Assembly: GCF_002161285.1 (NCBI RefSeq)
Contig: NZ_NFHH01000017.1
Coordinates: 19,878-83,877 of the forward strand
DNA from: Blautia sp. An81
GTDB lineage: Bacteria > Bacillota > Clostridia > Lachnospirales > Lachnospiraceae
Length of the DNA: 64,000 nt
Direction of reading: 5' to 3'
How positions within the stretch are numbered: position 1 is the first letter of the stretch; the number at the start of each line of letters is the position of its first letter. Shown here piece after piece: positions 43,155 through 49,782 of this stretch. A program made the position numbers and the translations under genes. Below the pieces are notes generated by a model. That model was not told where the DNA came from, searched no databases, and was given only the letters and a program-made list of their open reading frames with translations.

Positions 43155-43802
43155 TTGAACGTATTTGAAGCCGTGAAGCAGTCCGTCACCACAAGGCAGG
43201 CTGCGGAGCGTTATGGAATTAAGGTAAACCGGAACGGGATGTGCGTCTGCCCGTTCCACAACGACAAGAATCCAAGCATGAAAGTTGACCGCCGCTTTTA
43301 CTGTTTCGGCTGCGGAGCCACCGGGGACGTGATTGACTTTGTTTCCCGGCTCCACGGTATCGGCAGTAAAGAAGCCGCCCTCATGCTGGCGCAGGACTTC
43401 TCCATCTCCTATGAGGACGGGAGGAACGCCGGGAAGGAACCTATCCGGCCACGCCTGCGGAGGGAAACCGAGGAACAGAAATTTAAGCGTATGGAGCGGC
43501 ACTGTTTCCGGGTGCTGTCCGATTATTACCATCTCCTGCGCCGCTGGAAGGAGGAATACGCCCCACGCCAGTCCGATGAAGCATGGAACCCCCGGTTTGT
43601 GGAAGCCCTGCAGAACATGAGCCGAGTGGAATACCTGATGGACGTGCTTCTCTCCGGGGACATTCAGGAGCGGGCAGCCCTTATCACAGGACACGGAAAG
43701 GAAGTGAGGAACCTTGAAAGACGAATGGCAGAATTTACCGCCCCAGATACGGCAGGAAATAGCGAACATGGCAGAAAACGCCGAGCCGCCCCGGAGCGTT
43801 GA
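43155..43802 (+). CDS. CHC2 zinc-finger DNA primase-like protein
   Basis: A 215-residue protein. The zinc finger is CVCPFHNDKNPSMKVD with FYCFGCGATGDVIDFV (residues about 30-65), as in the N-terminus of DnaG. No TOPRIM catalytic domain follows, only a helical C-terminal part, so it is a finger-only primase partner, probably working with the VirE-type ATPase encoded next (their genes overlap by 89 bp). Start TTG at 43155 lies 8 bp after AGGAGG. Confidence 0.88.
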   Translation: MNVFEAVKQSVTTRQAAERYGIKVNRNGMCVCPFHNDKNPSMKVDRRFYCFGCGATGDVIDFVSRLHGIGSKEAALMLAQDFSISYEDGRNAGKEPIRPRLRRETEEQKFKRMERHCFRVLSDYYHLLRRWKEEYAPRQSDEAWNPRFVEALQNMSRVEYLMDVLLSGDIQERAALITGHGKEVRNLERRMAEFTAPDTAGNSEHGRKRRAAPER

Positions 43803-45111
43803 GGAAGTAAAGGCCATGCTGGAAACCACCGAGAAAGGCGGCTTCCGCAACAGCATGAGCAACTGCCTGACCGTGTTCCAGTGCGACCCGCTCCTTTCCG
43901 GGGCGGTTGCCTACAACCTGCTGACCGACCGCACCGATATTTTAAAGCCAATCGGCTACAAAAGAGCCACCGGAAGCCCCATGACCGATACGGACATGAA
44001 ATATATCCGGCTGTATCTGGAAAAGACCTATGGCCTGACAAGCGAGAAAAAGATACAGGACGCCGCCGACCTTGCCGCCAATGAGAACAGCTACCACCCT
44101 GTCCGGGATTATTTAAACGGCCTGACATGGGACGGAACCGAACGGATACGCTCCTGCCTGCGGCACTTTCTGGGAGCCGGTGAGGAAGATTACACCTACC
44201 AATCCCTGCGCCTGTTCCTGTTGGGAGCCATCCACCGGGCATTTTCCCCCGGCTGCAAGTTTGAAGTCATGCTCTGCCTTGTGGGAGGGCAGGGAGCCGG
44301 GAAGTCCACCTTTTTCCGGCTGCTGGCAGTCAAAGACGAGTGGTTCTCCGATGATTTACGGAAGCTGGACGATGACAACGTATACCGCAAGCTACAAGGC
44401 CATTGGATAATCGAAATGTCGGAAATGATTGCCACCGCAAACGCCAAGAGCATAGAGGAAATCAAGTCCTTTTTGAGCCGCCAGAAGGAAGTCTACAAGA
44501 TACCCTACGAAACCCACCCGGCAGACCGCCCAAGGCAGTGCGTGTTCGGCGGCACGTCCAACGCCCTTGACTTCCTGCCCCTTGACCGTTCCGGCAACCG
44601 CCGCTTCATCCCCATACAGGTATGCCCGGAGCAGGCGGAAACGCATATTTTAGAGGACGAAGCCGCTTCCAGAGCCTATATCAATCAAGTGTGGGCGGAA
44701 GCGATGGAGATTTACAAAAGCGGCAGATGGAAACTGACATTCAGCCCAGAAATGGTGCGCTACCTAAAGGAACGCCAGCGGGACTTCATGCCGGAGGACA
44801 CCAAGGCCGGGATGATTCAGGCTTTCCTTGACAGCTACCCCGGCGATACCGTCTGCTCCAAGCAGCTTTACAAAGAAGCCCTGAACCATGATTTTGATGA
44901 GCCGAAACAATGGGAAATCCGGGAAATCAACGAGATAATGAACCAGTGCGTCACCGGCTGGAACTATTTCTCCAACCCCCGGATGTTCGCCGGGTATGGC
45001 AGGCAAAAAGGATGGGAACGGGAGCAACCGGCAACGGACACCGACAACCGGGCAGGAAAAACCCCGGAGGGATTTACGCCAGTGCCGGAGCAGATGGAGC
45101 TTCCATTCTGA
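43714..45111 (+). CDS. Virulence-associated E (VirE-domain) family ATPase
   Basis: A 465-residue protein with VRDYLNGLTWDGTERIRSCL, Walker A GGQGAGKSTF (191-200), Walker B-like HWIIEMSEM and the sensor FGGTSNALDFLPLDRSGNRR. The family is a superfamily 3 helicase-like ATPase found with phage and transposon primases, and likely unwinds DNA for replication of the excised element. TTG start inside the primase gene with a different frame, an unusually long 89-bp overlap that suggests tight coupling. The C-terminal tail (EQMELPF) looks like a clamp-binding style end, which is only suggestive. Confidence 0.9.
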   Translation: MKDEWQNLPPQIRQEIANMAENAEPPRSVEEVKAMLETTEKGGFRNSMSNCLTVFQCDPLLSGAVAYNLLTDRTDILKPIGYKRATGSPMTDTDMKYIRLYLEKTYGLTSEKKIQDAADLAANENSYHPVRDYLNGLTWDGTERIRSCLRHFLGAGEEDYTYQSLRLFLLGAIHRAFSPGCKFEVMLCLVGGQGAGKSTFFRLLAVKDEWFSDDLRKLDDDNVYRKLQGHWIIEMSEMIATANAKSIEEIKSFLSRQKEVYKIPYETHPADRPRQCVFGGTSNALDFLPLDRSGNRRFIPIQVCPEQAETHILEDEAASRAYINQVWAEAMEIYKSGRWKLTFSPEMVRYLKERQRDFMPEDTKAGMIQAFLDSYPGDTVCSKQLYKEALNHDFDEPKQWEIREINEIMNQCVTGWNYFSNPRMFAGYGRQKGWEREQPATDTDNRAGKTPEGFTPVPEQMELPF

Positions 45112-45263
45112 AAAAATCCGGTCAGGGACAGCCCGTTGCACACTTTGTTGCTATCCCGTTGCCGAGCCGGTTGCCGGGAAAAATCCCGTAACTGCGGGCT
45201 TTTCTCCCCTTTAACAACCAAAGCAACAGAAAAATAAAAGAAAAAGAATAAAATAACCCAACC

Positions 45264-45341
45264 GCCAGACAAGGATTATCTGCGAGGTTTTTTGAAGCCC
45301 GTTGTCGGACTTCGTTGCCGACCTTCCCTGTCTGGCTTTTT
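45264..45341 (+). terminator. Branched terminator upstream of the recombinase cassette
   Basis: GCCAGACA (45264-45271) pairs with TGTCTGGC (45329-45336), enclosing a second hairpin (GTCGG/CCGAC), then TTTTT. It separates the replication genes from the recombinase genes. Confidence 0.7.
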
Positions 45342-45363
45342 CATGTATGGAGGATAACTGCCT

Positions 45364-45561
45364 ATGGCGAAAAATAAAACAGAGATTCATGTTACCACAG
45401 TATTTGACGGCGAGCTGGACGCTATGGACGTTTTCGTGAGCCTTATCGCACAGAAGCACAGCAGAAAAATAGATAAAGAATATCTTGCTAAAACACAAGA
45501 AATGAGATATAATAAAGACGAGGTTCATAGTGACCGTGTTCCGTCTGGATTGTGCGGGTAA
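45364..45561 (+). CDS. Small protein upstream of the serine recombinase
   Basis: A 65-residue protein (EIHVTTVFDGELDAMDVFVS, LIAQKHSRKIDKEYLAKTQE). It lies 6 bp before the recombinase gene and is a regular companion of such recombinases in gut Firmicutes. GGAGG is 14 bp before the ATG, a rather long spacing. It could be a helper or directionality factor; no evidence beyond context. Confidence 0.65.
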   Translation: MAKNKTEIHVTTVFDGELDAMDVFVSLIAQKHSRKIDKEYLAKTQEMRYNKDEVHSDRVPSGLCG

Positions 45562-45567
45562 ACGGTT

Positions 45568-47232
45568 ATGATGAACACTTTTGAATATGCAGGGATGGAC
45601 ACACTTCTTGCCGGGAGCTTCCGGGCGGCTATCTATTGCAGGCTGTCCAAGGATGACGACCTTGACGGGACGAGTGCCAGTATCGAGAACCAGCGGGATA
45701 TGCTGGAAAAGTTCTGCGAGAAGCAGGGATGGGAGGTTATGGCAGTCTATCAGGACGATGGCTTCACCGGCCTGAACATGGAACGCCCCGACCTGAAACG
45801 GATGTTGAAAGCCATTGAGCGGAAGCAGATAAACCTTGTCATTACAAAGGATTTATCAAGGTTAGGCCGGAACTACTTGCAGACCGGGCAGCTTATCGAG
45901 GACTTCTTCCCCAGAAACGGTGTGCGCTACATCGCCATGAATGACGGAATAGACACCATGCGGGACAACAACGACATTGCACCCTTCAAAAATATCCTGA
46001 ACGAGATGTACAGCAAGGATATTTCCAAGAAAGTCCATTCTTCCTATGTGCTGAAGGCGCAGAAAGGCCAGTTCACCGGCTGCCTTGCCCCCTTCGGCTA
46101 CAAAAAAGACCCGGAGGACAGAAACCGCCTGCTGGTGGACGAGGAAACCGCCCCGGTTGTCCGGCAGATTTTCGGGTATGCGCTGGACGGGCACGGCCCC
46201 AACTACATCCGGCGCAGGCTGGAGGAAGGGAAGCACCCCTGCCCCACATGGTGGAACCGGAAGCGGGGACACCGGAACATCCGCACCAAGTGGGAAAAGA
46301 AAGACCCGGAGAACGGGCGGTACGTCTGGGACTTCTCCGTGATTAAGGAAATCCTGATGAACCCCGTCTACACCGGCGCAATCGCTTCCCAAAAGACCGA
46401 GTACCGCTTTAAAATCGGCACTATCCGGGACAAGAAGCCGGAGGACTGGATTGTGGTGGAGGGGACGCATGAGCCGCTGGTGGACAAAAAGAGCTTCGCC
46501 ATCGTGCAGGAAAAGCTGAAATCCCGCCAGCGTCCGGGAAAGTCCGGGGAAATCAACCTTTTTGCAGGGCTGATAAAATGCGGGGAGTGCGGAAAGGCTC
46601 TCACCATCCGCACCACGCATGAGAAGTTCCCGAAGCGGATTTTCTCCTGCAAGACCTATAATGCCTATGGGAAGCAGCACTGTACCCAGCACCGGGTTGA
46701 ATTTGACACGCTCTATGCCCTTGTGCTGAACAAAATCCGGGAGTGCGCCGCCGCTGCCCTGACCGACAGCGAAGCGGTGGCCGACCAGCTTACCAATACC
46801 TGCGAAGCCCAGCAGAAAGGCCAGCGGGAAGCGATGGAGCGCACCCTTGCCAAAGACGGGGAACGGATTGACGTGCTGGAAAAGATGGTGCTGCGGCTCT
46901 ATGAGGACATGGTAGCCGGACGGATTACAGAAGAAAACTTCAATCTCCTGCTGGAAAAGACGCAGAAGGAACAGGCGGAATTAAAAGCCAAGGTTGAGGA
47001 AGGACGGAAACGCCTTGCCGATGAAATCCGGCTTGCCGTGGACGCAAGGCAGTGGGTGGAATCCATACAGGAGTACCGGGACATCACCGAACTGGACGCT
47101 CCCACCCTGAACCGCCTGATTAAAGAAATCGTTGTCCATGAAACCATAGACAGCGACAAAACAAGACACATTTCTATCGAAATTCATTTTAATCTCAAAC
47201 CCATACCGGAAGTGGAGCAGGTCACAGGCTGA
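45568..47232 (+). CDS. Large serine recombinase of the nested element
   Basis: A 554-residue site-specific recombinase. The N-terminal resolvase domain has AAIYCRLSKDD with the nucleophile Ser 27, and TKDLSRLGRNY with the conserved Arg residues. The recombinase domain follows (GYKKDPEDRNRLLVDEETAP), then a zinc-ribbon region with CGECGKALTI and a second Cys pair, a coiled coil, and a C-terminal DUF4368-like end. It sits 100 bp from the right attachment repeat and reads toward it. It is the obvious enzyme for integration into and excision from maff2. The start is ATG 45568 or the adjacent ATG; no strong ribosome site, so translation may be coupled to the preceding small gene. Confidence 0.94.
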   Translation: MMNTFEYAGMDTLLAGSFRAAIYCRLSKDDDLDGTSASIENQRDMLEKFCEKQGWEVMAVYQDDGFTGLNMERPDLKRMLKAIERKQINLVITKDLSRLGRNYLQTGQLIEDFFPRNGVRYIAMNDGIDTMRDNNDIAPFKNILNEMYSKDISKKVHSSYVLKAQKGQFTGCLAPFGYKKDPEDRNRLLVDEETAPVVRQIFGYALDGHGPNYIRRRLEEGKHPCPTWWNRKRGHRNIRTKWEKKDPENGRYVWDFSVIKEILMNPVYTGAIASQKTEYRFKIGTIRDKKPEDWIVVEGTHEPLVDKKSFAIVQEKLKSRQRPGKSGEINLFAGLIKCGECGKALTIRTTHEKFPKRIFSCKTYNAYGKQHCTQHRVEFDTLYALVLNKIRECAAAALTDSEAVADQLTNTCEAQQKGQREAMERTLAKDGERIDVLEKMVLRLYEDMVAGRITEENFNLLLEKTQKEQAELKAKVEEGRKRLADEIRLAVDARQWVESIQEYRDITELDAPTLNRLIKEIVVHETIDSDKTRHISIEIHFNLKPIPEVEQVTG

Positions 47233-47237
47233 CCGCT

Positions 47238-47258
47238 CCCCCGCTCCGGGGGGATTCT
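47238..47258 (+). terminator. Short GC hairpin after the recombinase gene
   Basis: CCCCCG (47238-47243) pairs with CGGGGG (47247-47252) with a tight loop, followed by ATTCTT. Weak but in the right place. Confidence 0.5.
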
Positions 47259-47334
47259 TAAAAACTCCATATATATTTCTTGACGTGCCGCCGCCCGCCA
47301 GAAAGCTGTATTGTTCCTACTAATTGGGGATAAC

Positions 47335-47346
47335 ACAGCTTATGGC
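47335..47346. repeat. attR: Right attachment repeat of the nested element
   Basis: ACAGCTTATGGC, identical to 35440-35451; to the right the maff2 reading frame resumes. Confidence 0.88.
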
Positions 47347-47410
47347 GGGCGGCGGTATCGCCCTGGTGGGTGCCACGCTGATTCCGCTCCTGTCCGGCCT
47401 GTTCGGTTAA
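47342..47410 (+). pseudogene. maff2: maff2, 3' part
   Basis: ATG 47342 opens the last 22 codons of the Maff2 protein (MAGGGIALVGATLIPLLSGL, FG, stop). Its first Met is the one shared with the attachment repeat. It has no ribosome site here because the true 5' end is at 35300. It is followed after 6 bp by trbL, whose translation may normally depend on maff2. Confidence 0.9.
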
Positions 47411-47416
47411 TAGCCG

Positions 47417-48280
47417 ATGGGCAGTCTGTTTGACTGGATAACAGACTGGATCAAAGAGGGCCTGATCGAAGCAATCACCGGGCAGTACACCAGTATTTTT
47501 GAATCGGTAAACAGCCAGGTCGCGGATGTGGCCGGGCAGGTCGGACAGACCCCGCAGGGCTGGAATGGCGGCGTGTTCAGTATGATCCAGAATCTTTCTG
47601 AAACCGTCGTCATTCCCATTGCGGGCATTATTCTGACCTTTGTGCTGGTATATGAGCTGATTCAGATGATTTTGGAAAAGAATAACATGCACGATTTTGA
47701 TACGTTCAACATCTTCAAGTGGATCTTCAAGACCTTTGTAGCCACCTACCTGCTTACCAACTGCTTTACGATTGTCATGGCGGTGTTTGATGTCGCCCAA
47801 AATGTGGTATCGCAGAGCGCCGGCGTGATAAACGGAAATCTGGATGTCACGGCGGCGCTGGCTGACCTGGAAACGCAGCTTGAAGCAATGGGGATGTGGG
47901 AGCTGATCGGCCTGTGGCTGGAAACTAACATCATCAACCTGTGCATGTGGGTACTGTCTATTGTAATCTTTGTCATTGTCTATGGCCGCATGATTGAAAT
48001 ATATCTCACGGTCAGTCTGGCACCCATACCGTTTTCCACAATGGCAAACCGTGAATGGGGACAGATGGGGACGAACTATCTTCGTTCCCTGTTCGCCCTG
48101 GGATTCCAGGGGTTCTTGATCCTGGTATGCGTCGCGATCTACGCGGTGCTGGTCCAGTCGATCCCCTCGTCCGGCGATATTCACGGTGCGATCTGGGGCA
48201 CGGCGGGATATACCGTCCTGCTGGCCTTCGCCCTCTTTAAGACAGGCTCGTTATCAAAGAGCATTTTTAACTCGCATTAG
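47417..48280 (+). CDS. TrbL/VirB6-family conjugation membrane protein
   Basis: A 287-residue protein with about six membrane helices (VVIPIAGIILTFVLVYELIQ; NLCMWVLSIVIFVIVYGRMI; LGFQGFLILVCVAIYAVLVQ). It forms part of the inner-membrane channel of the type IV secretion machine. The order maff2-trbL-(spoVG, methyltransferase)-prgI-virB4 is that of Tn1549-like ICEs. No clear ribosome site precedes the ATG, which suggests translational coupling to maff2; the nested element has separated this gene from its natural upstream transcript. Confidence 0.85.
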   Translation: MGSLFDWITDWIKEGLIEAITGQYTSIFESVNSQVADVAGQVGQTPQGWNGGVFSMIQNLSETVVIPIAGIILTFVLVYELIQMILEKNNMHDFDTFNIFKWIFKTFVATYLLTNCFTIVMAVFDVAQNVVSQSAGVINGNLDVTAALADLETQLEAMGMWELIGLWLETNIINLCMWVLSIVIFVIVYGRMIEIYLTVSLAPIPFSTMANREWGQMGTNYLRSLFALGFQGFLILVCVAIYAVLVQSIPSSGDIHGAIWGTAGYTVLLAFALFKTGSLSKSIFNSH

Positions 48281-48319
48281 CGGGTAACAACTACATTCTA
48301 ACAAGGAGGAACTTTCATT

Positions 48320-48760
48320 ATGAGTAAAACCAATACCGAACCCATGCAGCCGGACACTCAGGCGTCCGAAGGCTTGAAGCTGGATGTGACCGTGCGCCCG
48401 ATTGCCCCGATGGGAAATCTTATGGCCTTTGCCAACGTGACGATTGGAGACTGTATTAAAATCGACGGCTTCCGTATCTGCTCCGGCGAAAACGGCCTGT
48501 ATGTCAACATGCCTTCCACCCAGGATAAACAGGGAAAATGGAGGGATGTGTGCTGGCCGGTGACGGCGGACTTCCGCAGGCAACTGGGTGACGCCCTGAT
48601 CGAAGGGTACGGCCAGGCGATTGAAAATTTGCAGGCCACCCTTGAAGCGACCAGGGGTGCGGAAAAGCCTTCCCTGACCGGCGCCCTGAAAGAAAATGCC
48701 GGAAAGGTCAAGACGCAGCCGGCAAAGCCCGCACCTGCCAAGAGTGAGCAGGCCCGCTGA
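48320..48760 (+). CDS. SpoVG-domain protein
   Basis: A 146-residue protein. Residues ~20-95 are a SpoVG domain (LDVTVRPIAPMGNLMAFANV, GDCIKIDGFRI, KWRDVCWPVTADFRRQL), a small RNA- or DNA-binding fold that regulates many genes in Firmicutes. The C-terminal ~50 residues are Ala/Lys/Pro-rich and unstructured. AAGGAGG precedes the ATG. It overlaps the methyltransferase gene by one base. It probably helps regulate ICE genes or host physiology during transfer. Confidence 0.88.
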   Translation: MSKTNTEPMQPDTQASEGLKLDVTVRPIAPMGNLMAFANVTIGDCIKIDGFRICSGENGLYVNMPSTQDKQGKWRDVCWPVTADFRRQLGDALIEGYGQAIENLQATLEATRGAEKPSLTGALKENAGKVKTQPAKPAPAKSEQAR

Positions 48761-49314
48761 TGGCGGAGGCCGGAAAATATGGCATTGTGTACGCGGACCC
48801 GCCCTGGCGCTATGACATGAAGCGCGGCAAAGGCGTGGCGGAAAACCATTACCCCACCATGAGCATAGATGAAATATGCGCACTGCCGGTTGCAAACCTT
48901 GCGGCCAAAGACAGTGCGCTTTTTCTATGGGCTACCTTCCCGCAGCTCAATGAGGCGTTCCGGGTAATCGAGGCATGGGGCTTCCACTATAAGACCCTGG
49001 CGTTTCTGTGGCTGAAGCAGAACCGGAAAGCCGATACATGGTTTTATGGGATGGGCTTCTGGACCCGCTCTAATGCGGAGGTGTGCCTGCTGGCAACACG
49101 CGGGCACCCGAAACGCCAGTGTGCGGGAATCCACCAATTTGTGATCTCCCATATCGAACAGCACAGCAAGAAGCCCGATGAAGTGCGGGACAAGATCGTA
49201 AAGCTCATGGGAGATCAGCCCAGGGTGGAGCTTTTCGCCAGGCAGCAGACGCCCGGCTGGGACGTGTGGGGCAACGAAGTGGATTGCAGTATCACAATGC
49301 CGCAGATTGGATAG
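48760..49314 (+). CDS. MT-A70-family adenine N6-methyltransferase
   Basis: A 184-residue SAM-dependent methyltransferase. The catalytic motif is DPPW at residues 13-16, followed by the MT-A70 pattern (HYPTMSIDEICALPV, ALFLWATFPQLNEAF, TLAFLWLKQNRKADTWFYGM, LLATRGHPKRQ). Bacterial and phage members methylate adenine in DNA, usually without a restriction partner; none is seen here. It could protect incoming ICE DNA from recipient restriction or mark it. Its start overlaps the spoVG stop, so the two are coupled, and it lies within the transfer operon. Confidence 0.9.
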   Translation: MAEAGKYGIVYADPPWRYDMKRGKGVAENHYPTMSIDEICALPVANLAAKDSALFLWATFPQLNEAFRVIEAWGFHYKTLAFLWLKQNRKADTWFYGMGFWTRSNAEVCLLATRGHPKRQCAGIHQFVISHIEQHSKKPDEVRDKIVKLMGDQPRVELFARQQTPGWDVWGNEVDCSITMPQIG

Positions 49315-49347
49315 AAAAGATTCTCGCAGATCGGAGGTGACAATGAA

Positions 49348-49782
49348 ATGCCTTATGTACCCGTACCTAAAGACTTAACCAAAGTCAAGACCAAAGTAGC
49401 CGCTGGCCTGACAAAGCGCCAGCTTATTTGTTTCAGTCTGGCCGCGCTGGTGGGGTTGCCGGTATATTTCTTTACCCGCGGCGCCATTGGCAATTCGGCG
49501 GCGGTGCTCCTTATGATCGGCCTGATGATGCCCTTTTTCTTCTTTGCCATGTATGAGAAGGACGGGCAGCCTGCCGAGAAATTGCTGAGGAACCGGCTCC
49601 GCTATAAGCTCTGGCCGAAGAACCGTCCTTACCGGACGGAAAATCTCTATAAATCTATATCCAAAAAGGAGGTATCACAGATTGCCAAAAACCAAACAGC
49701 AGGAGGCGCAGGAAAAACGTCTGCAAAGAAACGTAAAGCAGGCAAAAAAGACCCGCGCCGAAGCAAGAAAGGCAGGAAGTAA
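49348..49782 (+). CDS. PrgI-family (VirB3-like) conjugation protein
   Basis: A 144-residue membrane protein. The N-terminus (PVPKDLTKVKTKVAAGLTKR, QLICFSLAALVGLPVYFFTR) with two helices is the PrgI domain; the C-terminus is an unusually Lys/Arg-rich tail. It partners VirB4 at the base of the channel. GGAGG lies 10 bp before the ATG at 49348. The last 101 bp overlap the start of virB4 in another frame, and the basic tail is exactly the overlapping part. Confidence 0.88.
   Translation: MPYVPVPKDLTKVKTKVAAGLTKRQLICFSLAALVGLPVYFFTRGAIGNSAAVLLMIGLMMPFFFFAMYEKDGQPAEKLLRNRLRYKLWPKNRPYRTENLYKSISKKEVSQIAKNQTAGGAGKTSAKKRKAGKKDPRRSKKGRK

Larger units (their letters stand above)
35440..47346. mobile_element. 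Nested integrative mobilizable element inserted in maff2
   Basis: About 11.9 kb bounded by the direct repeat ACAGCTTATGGC (35440-35451 and 47335-47346). Removing one repeat copy and the DNA between restores maff2 and the normal ICE order pcfC-maff2-trbL. Contents: XRE regulator, GntR/ABC operon, second XRE protein, RepA-like, DUF3847, GNAT, MobQ relaxase with candidate oriT, CHC2 primase, VirE-type ATPase and, next to the right end, a large serine recombinase that presumably catalysed the insertion. It has no transfer channel, so it would need a helper such as the ICE that hosts it. Confidence 0.9.
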
